Part shown: piece by piece, positions 43,444-51,147 of the stretch
Layout: the number at the start of each line of letters is the position of its first letter
Position numbering within the stretch: the stretch's first letter is position 1
Assembly (NCBI RefSeq): GCF_014395975.1
Contig: NZ_CP060714.1
Coordinates: 310,001 to 374,000, forward strand
Source of the DNA: Diaphorobacter ruginosibacter
GTDB lineage: Bacteria > Pseudomonadota > Gammaproteobacteria > Burkholderiales > Burkholderiaceae_C
Direction: 5' to 3'
Length of the DNA: 64,000 bases
Translations under genes and position numbers: made by a program
The notes under the pieces: generated by a model
What the model was told of the DNA's origin: nothing
The model's input: only the letters and a program-made list of their open reading frames with translations
The model's database searches: none

Positions 43444-44562
43444 TCATGCTCCGCGAAAGCGCAGCGACGCCTGGCGGCTCACCTCGGCCAGCATCTGCTC
43501 CTCGCGCTGGCGGTCGCGCAGCCAGCGTGCATCGTTCTGGCCGGCCTCCACGTCCTTGCGCAGCAACTGCAACGCGCCCGTGGCGCCGCGTGCCTCGGCG
43601 TAGGGTGCGATGCGGTCCATGGTCTCGAGGATGTGGTCGCGCAGCTGCATGTGCGTGCCCGTGGGCGGATCGACGTAGACGGCATCGAGGCCGAAGCGAC
43701 AGGCCTGGAAGCGGTTGTAGGTGTAGACGAGATAGTCGTCCTCCTCGGGCGTGAACGGCTGCTCCTCAAGGAACCAGGCGCCGAGCGACTGCACGTAGCC
43801 CGCGAGTGCGGCGGCGCGCTCGATGGTGAGCGGCGTGTCGAACACGCGGATCTCGATGGTGCCGTACTCGGGCTTGGGGCGGATGTCCCAGTAGAAGTCC
43901 TTCATGCTCTTGACCACGCCGGTGTGCGTCATCTTGTCGAAGTAGGACTCGAACTCGCTCCAGCGCAGCACGCAGGGCGCGCGGCCGGACAGCGGGAATG
44001 CGAATACCGAATTCAGGCGCGCGGAGTCGAATTGCGTGTCCTGCCCCTGCACGTAGGGGCTCGATGCCGACAACGCGATGCAGTGGGGGATGTAGCGCGA
44101 CATGCGGTGCAGCATGAGCAGCGCGGCATCGGCATCGGGGCAGCCGATGTGCACATGCTGCCCGAAGATGGTGAACTGCTTGGTCAGGTAGCCGTAGAGT
44201 GCAGAGAGCTCGTGAAAGCGCGGCTTGTCGTAGATGCGCCGCTCGTGCCATTGCTGGAACGGGTGCGTGCCGCCGCCCACGACGGCGATGTTGAGCTTGT
44301 CCGCGCTCTTGACCAGCGCATCGCGGATCGGTGTGAGCTGGCTGATGACCTCGCTGCACGAATGGCATACGTCGGTCGAGATCTCGATCATGCTGTTCGT
44401 CATCTCGGGCACCACGCTGCCGGGCAGCGTGTTCTTGTGCATGAGGCGCAGCATGTCCTCGGCGTAGGGCGCGAGGTCATAGTCGTGCGTGTTCACGAGC
44501 TGCAGCTCGAGCTCCACGCCCAGCGTGAGCGGTTCGGAGTGGTGAAAGGCTTCAAGACTCAC
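43444..44562 (-). CDS. ybdK: YbdK-family carboxylate-amine ligase (glutamate-cysteine ligase type 2)
   Basis: A 372-residue GCS2-fold ligase. Family blocks are LTLGVELELQLV (the ATP/Mg site Glu-x-Glu), the SMIEISTDVC segment, VGGGTHPF, FGQHVHIGCPD and GTIEIRVFDTPLT. YbdK proteins have weak gamma-glutamylcysteine synthetase activity, and their natural substrate is not settled. The start overlaps the antiporter's end by 11 bp, so it is the downstream member of a two-gene unit. Confidence 0.9.
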   Translation of the reverse strand: MSLEAFHHSEPLTLGVELELQLVNTHDYDLAPYAEDMLRLMHKNTLPGSVVPEMTNSMIEISTDVCHSCSEVISQLTPIRDALVKSADKLNIAVVGGGTHPFQQWHERRIYDKPRFHELSALYGYLTKQFTIFGQHVHIGCPDADAALLMLHRMSRYIPHCIALSASSPYVQGQDTQFDSARLNSVFAFPLSGRAPCVLRWSEFESYFDKMTHTGVVKSMKDFYWDIRPKPEYGTIEIRVFDTPLTIERAAALAGYVQSLGAWFLEEQPFTPEEDDYLVYTYNRFQACRFGLDAVYVDPPTGTHMQLRDHILETMDRIAPYAEARGATGALQLLRKDVEAGQNDARWLRDRQREEQMLAEVSRQASLRFRGA

Positions 44563-45811
44563 GTTGTTCCTCCCGTGCGGTGCCCGTGGGCAGCTCGGCC
44601 CAGGGCTTGTGGGTTTCGCCCGCGCGGTACAGCGCGACGGTGGCGATCACAGCGCCGAACACTTCCATGAGCAGGATGGTCGGCAGCGCGATGCGCGAGA
44701 TGGCTTCGCCGGTGGATGCGGAGGCCGCCATGAACTGCGATGCGATGAGCAGCGCGATGGACGACATCGGCATCATCGCCGCGCCCACCCACACGGCCTG
44801 GCGCCAGCTGGCGCCGCTGCCGACATTGCCGATGCCGACGCCCAGTGCCTTGGCAACAAGGCGAACCGCAATCAATGCCAGCACGGTGCCCGCGATGGCG
44901 GCGCTCCAGTCCGCCTGCGCGGCCACGGTGGACACCAGCACGAACATCAGCATGGTGATCACCGACGACGCCGTACCGAGCTGCCTGGGCAGGGCCCAGG
45001 GTCGGGGATGCAACTGCTTGATCAGCATGCCCCCCAGCAGGGCGGCCAGCGGCGCAGAGCCTCCGAGGTGTGCCGCGACCGCCGTGCTCGCCGCGATCAG
45101 CGCGAGCACCATGATGGAGGTGTTCTCGCTCGACGGGCTCATGTAGCGCAGCGCAAGTCGGATCAGGCCGGAGAGCAGCGCGCCCACGACGATCGACACA
45201 CCGAACATCACCATCACCGGTGGAACCGCCTCGAAGAAGCTGCTGCCGGGGCGGCTGAGCATCTCGGCGTGCGCGCCGCCGAACGTCAGCGCGTAGAGCG
45301 TGGACAGCGTCGCCAGCACGATCGCCCTGTCGGTGACGGGGCCGGCCGCGCGCGTATCGGCCACCACGCGCGTGACGACGGCAGGTGACGCCGCCATGGC
45401 CACGAGCGCGATCGGGCCGGCGGCCTCCCTCGGCACGTTCAGCCACAGCATGGTGAAGTACACGGCGAAGTAGGTGAGCGCGGATTCGGCGATGCTCTGC
45501 ACGAGCACCATCGGGTTGTGCCGGAACCAGCGCCATGGAATGCGTCCGCCGGCATCGAACAGCACGATGGAGATGCCCAGTTCGATCAGGAACAGGCCAA
45601 TGCCCTGCAGCGGCCAGACGGCGCCGCTGAAGCCGAGCAGTCCGGCCACCATGCCGACGATGGAATAACCCACCACCTTCGGCAGCCCCGTATGCCGGTA
45701 CACGAGATAGCCGCAGGTGGATGCCACGGCCAGCAGCAGTGACCACTGCACCGTCGGCAGTCCCGCCGAGGGGCGCAGCCATTGTCCCCAGAAACTCATC
45801 AGCTCATTCAT
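44552..45811 (-). CDS. CPA2-family cation/proton antiporter
   Basis: A 419-residue membrane protein with about 12 hydrophobic helices of the KefB/NhaA-like CPA2 family. No TrkA-N or USP domain follows, unlike KefB/KefC, so it is a short form. The order of helices with AGLLGFSGAVWPLQGIGLFLIELGISIVLF and the later GSAPLAALLGGMLIKQLHP matches the family. It is co-transcribed with the YbdK ligase (11-bp overlap). A role in K+ or Na+ homeostasis is inferred from the family. Confidence 0.87.
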   Translation of the reverse strand: MNELMSFWGQWLRPSAGLPTVQWSLLLAVASTCGYLVYRHTGLPKVVGYSIVGMVAGLLGFSGAVWPLQGIGLFLIELGISIVLFDAGGRIPWRWFRHNPMVLVQSIAESALTYFAVYFTMLWLNVPREAAGPIALVAMAASPAVVTRVVADTRAAGPVTDRAIVLATLSTLYALTFGGAHAEMLSRPGSSFFEAVPPVMVMFGVSIVVGALLSGLIRLALRYMSPSSENTSIMVLALIAASTAVAAHLGGSAPLAALLGGMLIKQLHPRPWALPRQLGTASSVITMLMFVLVSTVAAQADWSAAIAGTVLALIAVRLVAKALGVGIGNVGSGASWRQAVWVGAAMMPMSSIALLIASQFMAASASTGEAISRIALPTILLMEVFGAVIATVALYRAGETHKPWAELPTGTAREEQRES

Positions 45812-46041
45812 GTTCGCTGTCCTTGTGTCGATTGCCTCAGGGGCGCGCTATCCGCACCTGAGTCGAGCGGGGTGCGAAGAAGCCATCCCGGATGGCTTGC
45901 CGGGCAAGCCGCCGTGTCGTTGCCATGGCACAGAGAGCGGCCCTGCGTGCTCGGACGTCAGGCGAGAAGGGCCGCAGCCATTTGCCGCAGCGAACCCGCG
46001 CATGCGTTGCGCAAGTGTTCGCGGCGTGTCCGTGCACCATA

Positions 46042-48033
46042 TCAGACGTTGGCGCGTGACGGAGCAAAAAAACTGAGTGGCGAATGGAATAGGCGTTGAC
46101 GCAGCGCGCGATAGATGCGAGAGCGCTCGACGCCCGTCACGTTCTGCGCGCGCAGTGCGAGGCGGAAGGCGAGGTAGAAGCTCACGAGCACATTGAGCGC
46201 GCCGATGAACGGCAGCGTGGCCATGGACCACCAGAATGCGGACATGTGCATCACGTCGGGGCCGAGAGCCGAGGCCGCCGCAGCCATCTGGCCCGAGGAC
46301 AGCGTGACGTGCCGCACATCGAGGCCGAGACCGAAGAACGCAGCGATCACGGGCACCAGGCCGAGCATGAAACCCAGCGAGATGTTGGCCGCGAGCCCCG
46401 ACAGGTTGTTGCGCAGGAAGCGGGCGATGCGCATCGCCCGCTGCGCGCCGATCGAACGCGTGATGCGCGGGTTGTAGTGGATCGCAGCGTCTAGGCGGTG
46501 GAGCACGAACCAGTTCTCGACCCAGCCCGCAAAGATGCTCGAGGAGAACAGCAGCACGCCGGTGAACGCCGCGAACAGCAGCGAGCCGCCCCAGGGCTTG
46601 AGTGTGTCGATCACATGCAGCGCTTCCTTCTCGGTGATGGCCGGGTGACCGAACATCCTGGCCAGCAGCAGCGTGATGCCGAGCACGGCGGGAAACACGA
46701 TCAGCACGTTGCCTAGCACCGCCGCCACCTGCGAGCGAACGAGATGCGTCACCTCGTCGACGAAGGCCTGCTCGCCGCCTTCGTCACCGATATTCTTGAG
46801 CTTGGCGGCCATGGCGGGCGCCGTCATCGCGGGCTGCTTGGTCGCCACGGTGAAGTGCAGCAGCTGCACCAGCACGAAGCTGACCGCGTAGTTCACCCCG
46901 GCCCAGAAGCCGCCCCAGAACGCGGAAAACGCGAACGTGTAGAGCCAGAACTTGATGAGCGTGGTGAATGCCATCACCAGGCCGCCTCCGGCCGCCTTCT
47001 TCACCATCGAGACGTATTCCGAGGGCGTGCGCGTGATGTAGTGCGAGCCGGTCTCGGCATTGCGCTCGGCCATCTTGGCGGCGAGCAGCGAGGAGTTGGC
47101 CGTGAGCAGCGCCCGCAGGCTGCGGCGCTCGAGGCCCACACCCACCAGCCGTGCCATCAGGCGCGTGGTGGCCACGGCCGGCTTGGGCGAGAGCAGACAT
47201 TCGAGCAGTTCACGCACCCGCAGGATGCGGGCGCGCAGCTGGCGGATGCGGAACACGAGGCCGACGGAAATGCCGTTGTCCTCGAAATGGGTGTAGACCG
47301 AGTTGGCCGCATTGCGGCAGGCATCGAGGCGCTCGCGCAGGCGCGCCACGGTGGCGTCCAGGCGATTGCTGGTGCGAAGCGGATGCAGCACCTCGACGCG
47401 CAGGCTCTCCGCATCGCTCAGGAGTTCGTGGAACGGCTGCGCCTCACGCATCTCGTCGGTCATGCGCAGGCGCAGCTCGGGCGCAAAGCCCGTGGCGAGG
47501 ATGTTGCCCGCGCAATAGGTGATGGCATCGGCCAGCGCATGGTGCCAGCGCGTGGCGCCCTCGGTCTGCTCATGCTCGGGCGTGAACACCGCACTCAGGC
47601 GGTTGAGCAGGTCTTCATCGAGCGCATTGAGCCAGCGTGCGTCGAACTCGCTGTGCAGGGCCGACATGAACAGCTCGGATGCATCGATCGTGTCGGGGTT
47701 GGTCGGCAGGAGCTTGTAGCGCAGGCGCTCCGCCAGCTCGCTGACCATCGATGTGCGCTGCGCGAAGCCGAAATCGGCCAGCAGCATGGTGATGTCCACC
47801 GACTGCATGATGGCTTGCCACCAGGCCTGCAGGCGCTCGCGCAGCACTGGCGACTGCTCCGCCAGGCCCACGAGTTCGGCCACCCGGCCGGCTGCTGCCT
47901 CGACGGATTGGCCGTCACCGCGGACCCAGTCGAGCAGCGCAATCAACTGCAGATTGCGCTGTGCGAGGGAGGCTTTGGGATCGACCGGTGCGAGGAGCTG
48001 GGAAAGGGACTTGTTCTCTGTGCTGTTTTTCAA
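46042..48033 (-). CDS. polytopic membrane protein of the 'site-specific recombinase' family
   Basis: A 663-residue protein of the family annotated as site-specific recombinase (Gcr-like). The N-terminal half is helical and soluble; the C-terminal half (from about residue 375) has several strong membrane helices such as AFTTLIKFWLYTFAFSAFWGG and ISLGFMLGLVPVIAAFFG. I see no tyrosine- or serine-recombinase active-site motif, so the family name may be misleading. The TTG start at 48033 overlaps the apaG stop (TTGA), which supports it; the frame stays open upstream through other genes only by chance. Function unknown. Confidence 0.8.
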   Translation of the reverse strand: MKNSTENKSLSQLLAPVDPKASLAQRNLQLIALLDWVRGDGQSVEAAAGRVAELVGLAEQSPVLRERLQAWWQAIMQSVDITMLLADFGFAQRTSMVSELAERLRYKLLPTNPDTIDASELFMSALHSEFDARWLNALDEDLLNRLSAVFTPEHEQTEGATRWHHALADAITYCAGNILATGFAPELRLRMTDEMREAQPFHELLSDAESLRVEVLHPLRTSNRLDATVARLRERLDACRNAANSVYTHFEDNGISVGLVFRIRQLRARILRVRELLECLLSPKPAVATTRLMARLVGVGLERRSLRALLTANSSLLAAKMAERNAETGSHYITRTPSEYVSMVKKAAGGGLVMAFTTLIKFWLYTFAFSAFWGGFWAGVNYAVSFVLVQLLHFTVATKQPAMTAPAMAAKLKNIGDEGGEQAFVDEVTHLVRSQVAAVLGNVLIVFPAVLGITLLLARMFGHPAITEKEALHVIDTLKPWGGSLLFAAFTGVLLFSSSIFAGWVENWFVLHRLDAAIHYNPRITRSIGAQRAMRIARFLRNNLSGLAANISLGFMLGLVPVIAAFFGLGLDVRHVTLSSGQMAAAASALGPDVMHMSAFWWSMATLPFIGALNVLVSFYLAFRLALRAQNVTGVERSRIYRALRQRLFHSPLSFFAPSRANV

Positions 48034-48437
48034 TGGAGCACTCGGTTGTTCAGTGAGGTGTCGGTGCTGCCGCCGCGCAGGGCCTCCAGCACGAACAGGG
48101 GAATGGGGCAGGTGAACTGCTCGCCGTCCTCGGCCACGCAGAAATAGCTGCCGTGCATGGTGCCGGACGTGGTGCGCAGCCGGCAGCCGCTGGTGTACTG
48201 GAAGGCCTCGCCCGGGCGCAACAGGGGTTGCTGGCCGACGACGCCCAGCCCCTTCACCTCCTCGGTGTGGCCGCGTGCGTCGTTGATGATCCAGTGGCGC
48301 GAGATCAGCTGCGCGGGCACGTCCCCCGTGTTGGTCACGGTGATGGTGTAGGCGAAGCCGAAAACTTCGTTGTCCGGATCGGATTGGTCTGGCAGGTATT
48401 CGGGGAAAACCTCGACCGCGAATTGGTATTTGGGCAT
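48030..48437 (-). CDS. apaG: ApaG protein
   Basis: A 135-residue fibronectin-III-like beta-sandwich protein of the ApaG family. Visible features are FGFAYTITVTNTGDVPAQLISRHWII, the VVGQQPLLRPGEAFQYTSG block and GTMHGSYFCV. ApaG homologues bind pyrophosphate and are linked to Co/Mg homeostasis. It is divergent from rpe (97 bp apart) and translationally coupled to the downstream membrane-protein gene. Confidence 0.95.
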   Translation of the reverse strand: MPKYQFAVEVFPEYLPDQSDPDNEVFGFAYTITVTNTGDVPAQLISRHWIINDARGHTEEVKGLGVVGQQPLLRPGEAFQYTSGCRLRTTSGTMHGSYFCVAEDGEQFTCPIPLFVLEALRGGSTDTSLNNRVLH

Positions 48438-48534
48438 GGCGGTATGGTATCGAAATTACGATTTTGTCCTCGTAGGACAGCCGAGATTCCGGCGGTGCGG
48501 GGCAAGGTCGGGACGCTGCTGCGACAATGGCGGC

Positions 48535-49215
48535 ATGAGCTCCCAATTCCGCATCGCCCCCTCCATTCTCTCCGCTGACTTCGCCCGTCTGGGCGAGGAA
48601 GTGCGCGACGTGATCGCCGCCGGCGCCGACTGGATCCACTTCGACGTGATGGACAACCATTACGTGCCCAACCTGACGTTCGGCCCCATGGTCTGCCAGG
48701 CGCTCAAGCCCCATGCGAAGACCGCTGCCGGCGTGGCCGTGCCGGTGGATGTGCACCTGATGATCGAGCCGGTCGACGCGCTCGCGGCGGCGTTTGCCGA
48801 TGCCGGTGCCGACTACATCAGCTTCCATCCGGATGCCTCGGCCCACGTGCACCGCAGCGTGCAGGCCATCAAGTCCAAGGGCGTGAAGGCCGGCCTGGTG
48901 TTCAACCCGGCAGCATCGCTCGACGTGCTGGACTGGATGATCGAGGAGATCGACCTCATCCTGATCATGAGCGTGAACCCGGGCTTTGGCGGCCAGAGCT
49001 TCATCGACTCCGCCCTGCGCAAGATCGAGGATGCGCGCAAGCGCATCGACGCGAGCGGCAAGGACATCCGCCTTGAAGTGGATGGCGGCGTGAAGGTCGA
49101 CAACATCCGCCGCGTGGCCGACGCCGGCGCCGACACCTTCGTGGCCGGCAGCGCGATCTTCGGCAAGAGCGACTACGCCGCGGTGGTGCGGCAGATGCGC
49201 GAACAGCTGGCCTGA
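48535..49215 (+). CDS. rpe: ribulose-phosphate 3-epimerase
   Basis: A 226-residue TIM-barrel enzyme that interconverts ribulose 5-phosphate and xylulose 5-phosphate. The signatures HFDVMDNHYVPNLTFGP, VDVHLMIEP and ILIMSVNPGFGGQSF plus EVDGGVKVDN are all present, including the metal-binding His and Asp residues. It heads the rpe-gph-trp region conserved in betaproteobacteria, here broken by several minus-strand genes. Confidence 0.97.
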   Translation: MSSQFRIAPSILSADFARLGEEVRDVIAAGADWIHFDVMDNHYVPNLTFGPMVCQALKPHAKTAAGVAVPVDVHLMIEPVDALAAAFADAGADYISFHPDASAHVHRSVQAIKSKGVKAGLVFNPAASLDVLDWMIEEIDLILIMSVNPGFGGQSFIDSALRKIEDARKRIDASGKDIRLEVDGGVKVDNIRRVADAGADTFVAGSAIFGKSDYAAVVRQMREQLA

Positions 49216-49236
49216 CGGGGACGGCGCAAACCGCAT

Positions 49237-49277
49237 GAATGCAACAGGAGGCGCCCCGGGCGCCTCCTGTTGCATTC
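49237..49277. terminator. 41-bp perfect palindrome, probable bidirectional terminator
   Basis: Twenty bases on each side of a single central base are exact inverted copies, with a GAATGCAACAGG start and a GGCGCC-rich core. It begins 21 bp after the rpe stop and ends 24 bp before the stop of the convergent small-protein gene, so it would form a very stable hairpin on both transcripts. No T run follows, so rho or pausing may help. Confidence 0.75.
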
Positions 49278-49301
49278 AACCGCGAGGGCGATCAAGCCCG
49301 T

Positions 49302-49664
49302 TCAGTTGGGTGTGACGGTGGTCTCCGCGCGCAGCAGCAGGCCGCCACCCTCCACGGAGCCCGCAGCGGGCGTACCGCGCACACGTTCCTCGCAGGCTCG
49401 GCGGTCATCGGGCGTCTTGAACACGCCGCAGCGTGCGAGCGCATTGCGCTGCAGGGTGGCGTCGTCCGCGGTGGTCAGGGCGCCGGAGCGGGCGGCCTGT
49501 TTTGCGGCGGCCATTTCGCGCAGGCAGGCCTGGCGGTCGACGGGGCCATTGGCCGGGCACTTGTCACCCGCGCCTTGCGCGAACGTGGTGCCGGCCGCGC
49601 ACAGCAGCAGAATGGCCGGAACCGTGCGCAAGGTGCTGGTAACTCGGGATGTGAAACGCATCAT
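49302..49664 (-). CDS. small secreted cysteine-containing protein
   Basis: A 120-residue exported protein. A signal peptide (about 1-30, ending TTFAQG) is followed by a short mature part with Cys-containing segments DKCPANGPVDRQACLREM, LARCGVF and RRACEERVRG: four Cys spaced as two possible disulphides. I do not recognise a named domain, though the pattern resembles small periplasmic proteins common in Burkholderiales. The ATG at 49664 has a GGAGG ribosome site. An 8-bp inverted repeat lies just upstream. Confidence 0.65.
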   Translation of the reverse strand: MMRFTSRVTSTLRTVPAILLLCAAGTTFAQGAGDKCPANGPVDRQACLREMAAAKQAARSGALTTADDATLQRNALARCGVFKTPDDRRACEERVRGTPAAGSVEGGGLLLRAETTVTPN

Positions 49665-49684
49665 GGAACCTCCTGAAAAGTTAT

Positions 49685-49704
49685 TCCATTGGATCTCCAA
49701 TGGA
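49685..49704. promoter_or_regulatory. palindrome upstream of the small secreted-protein gene
   Basis: TCCATTGG and CCAATGGA are exact inverted copies with a 4-bp spacer, 21 bp upstream of the ATG at 49664. It could be an operator for this gene or lie in the leader as a hairpin. Evidence is symmetry only. Confidence 0.4.
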
Positions 49705-49873
49705 CCATCTGTTCTAGAGATCGAAGCTTACGGCGGGTATCCGCGCAATCTTGTCCGCTCGATTGTGTTCGCCGTGTCGGACAGGACGGACAATTGGCGG
49801 TTCGAGGGGATTTCCCATCCCGATTCACGTTTCCTATGAACAAGCACAACGGACAAGCAGAAAGGTAAGAGGT

Positions 49874-50575
49874 ATGACCCTGGTTTCCGTGCCGCAATTG
49901 GTACAGCAAAGCACAGCCGCCATGATCGATCTGGATGGCACCATGGTGGACACCATCGGCGACTTCGCCAAGGCGGTGGATGCCATGCTCCAGGATCTGA
50001 GGCTGCCGGCCATCGATGCCGCGCGCATCGAGAACATGGTGGGGAAGGGGTCGGAGCATCTGCTGGTCTCGGTGCTCACCTGCGTGCTGGGCGAGAGAGG
50101 GCAGGAAGACGCGGCCGCACAGGCCGAAGCCCTCCTGCCGCAGGCGCTTGAAAGCTACCAAAGGCACTACGAGCGGATCAACGGACAGTACTCGCGTGCG
50201 TATCCGGGCGTGGTCGAGGGGCTGGAGGCGCTGCAGGCCCGGGGGCTGAAGCTCGCGTGTCTGACCAACAAGCCGACGGCATTCGCGATCGAGCTGCTGG
50301 CCGCCAAGGGGCTGCGGACGTATTTCAGCTGCGTGTTTGGCGGTGACGCGTTCGAGCGCAAGAAGCCCGATCCCATGCCGCTTCTCAAGACCTGCGAGGC
50401 GCTCGGAACGACGCCTGCGCAGACCTTGATGGTCGGGGACTCCAGCAATGATGCGCGAGCAGCGCACGCGGCGGGCTGCAAGGTGGTGCTGGTGACCTAC
50501 GGCTACAACCACGGCGAGCCGATCCGCGGCGTCGATGCGGACGGCTTTGTGGACTCGCTTGCGGAACTGGCCTGA
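49874..50575 (+). CDS. gph: phosphoglycolate phosphatase (HAD family)
   Basis: A 233-residue HAD phosphatase. Motif I is Asp19-Leu-Asp21-Gly-Thr, motif II is in CLTNKPT, motif III Lys in KKPDP, and motif IV is in VGDSSNDARAA. The gph-type cap domain lies between motifs I and II. It removes phosphate from 2-phosphoglycolate formed by DNA repair or oxygenase activity. The rpe-gph-trpE order is conserved, which supports the assignment. Confidence 0.93.
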   Translation: MTLVSVPQLVQQSTAAMIDLDGTMVDTIGDFAKAVDAMLQDLRLPAIDAARIENMVGKGSEHLLVSVLTCVLGERGQEDAAAQAEALLPQALESYQRHYERINGQYSRAYPGVVEGLEALQARGLKLACLTNKPTAFAIELLAAKGLRTYFSCVFGGDAFERKKPDPMPLLKTCEALGTTPAQTLMVGDSSNDARAAHAAGCKVVLVTYGYNHGEPIRGVDADGFVDSLAELA

Positions 50576-50593
50576 GTCGGCCCGGAATGATGC

Positions 50594-51109
50594 TCAGTCG
50601 TCGCAGGACAGGCCGTATTGCTTCTTGAAGGCGGCCGCGCTGCTGGCGGATTCCCTGGTCAGCAGGGCGCAGGCGGTGAAGTTGCCCATCATCCGGCCCT
50701 TGGCCTCGTCCATGTACAGCCAGTCGACGATCTGCGTGCGTGCGAAGCTGACTTCATCGCCCGCCGAGTACTTGCGCACCAGCCGGGGCGTATTGCCGAG
50801 CGTGGCGGTGAAGCGGTCGCCCTCCTGCTCGAAATCGGTCACCCAGAAGTACTCGGTGTTTCTCCCGTCGGACAGGCCCACCTTGAGCGCGTAGTTGTCC
50901 GTGCCGTCGGCCGGGTTGGCGGCCTTCTTCAGGAATTCGGAGAGGGTCTTGCGCGCCTTGTCGAAGGCCTTCTGCATGGCCGGGTCCTCGTCCTTCATGG
51001 TGACGATCTCGTCGCGCGCGGCCTTCTCGGAGAGGTCCTTGGCCTGCACGAGCGGCGCGGCGAGCGCCAGCGCTGCCGCGGCGCACAGGATCCATGGGTG
51101 CTTCTTCAT
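50594..51109 (-). CDS. DUF2314-domain periplasmic protein
   Basis: A 171-residue exported protein. A signal peptide (about 1-22, MKKHPWILCAAAALALAAPLVQA) precedes a DUF2314 region: DPAMQKAFDKARKTLSEFLKK, TEYFWVTDFEQEGDRFTATLGN and AGDEVSFARTQIVDWLYMD. The family is of unknown function. AAGGA lies 6 nt before the ATG at 51109 but abuts an ATG at 51115, so the later start is preferred. It is 38 bp after the chemoreceptor gene on the same strand. Confidence 0.8.
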   Translation of the reverse strand: MKKHPWILCAAAALALAAPLVQAKDLSEKAARDEIVTMKDEDPAMQKAFDKARKTLSEFLKKAANPADGTDNYALKVGLSDGRNTEYFWVTDFEQEGDRFTATLGNTPRLVRKYSAGDEVSFARTQIVDWLYMDEAKGRMMGNFTACALLTRESASSAAAFKKQYGLSCDD

Positions 51110-51147
51110 TGTCATTCCTTGCCCTCGGGTGGTGCGTGTTCGCGCTC

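Noticed and set aside
48034..49275. Upstream extension of the 46042-48033 minus-strand gene into a 1077-codon frame
   Set aside because: It runs antisense through rpe and across apaG, begins in the 41-bp palindrome, and has no protein similarity; the TTG overlapping the apaG stop is the credible start.
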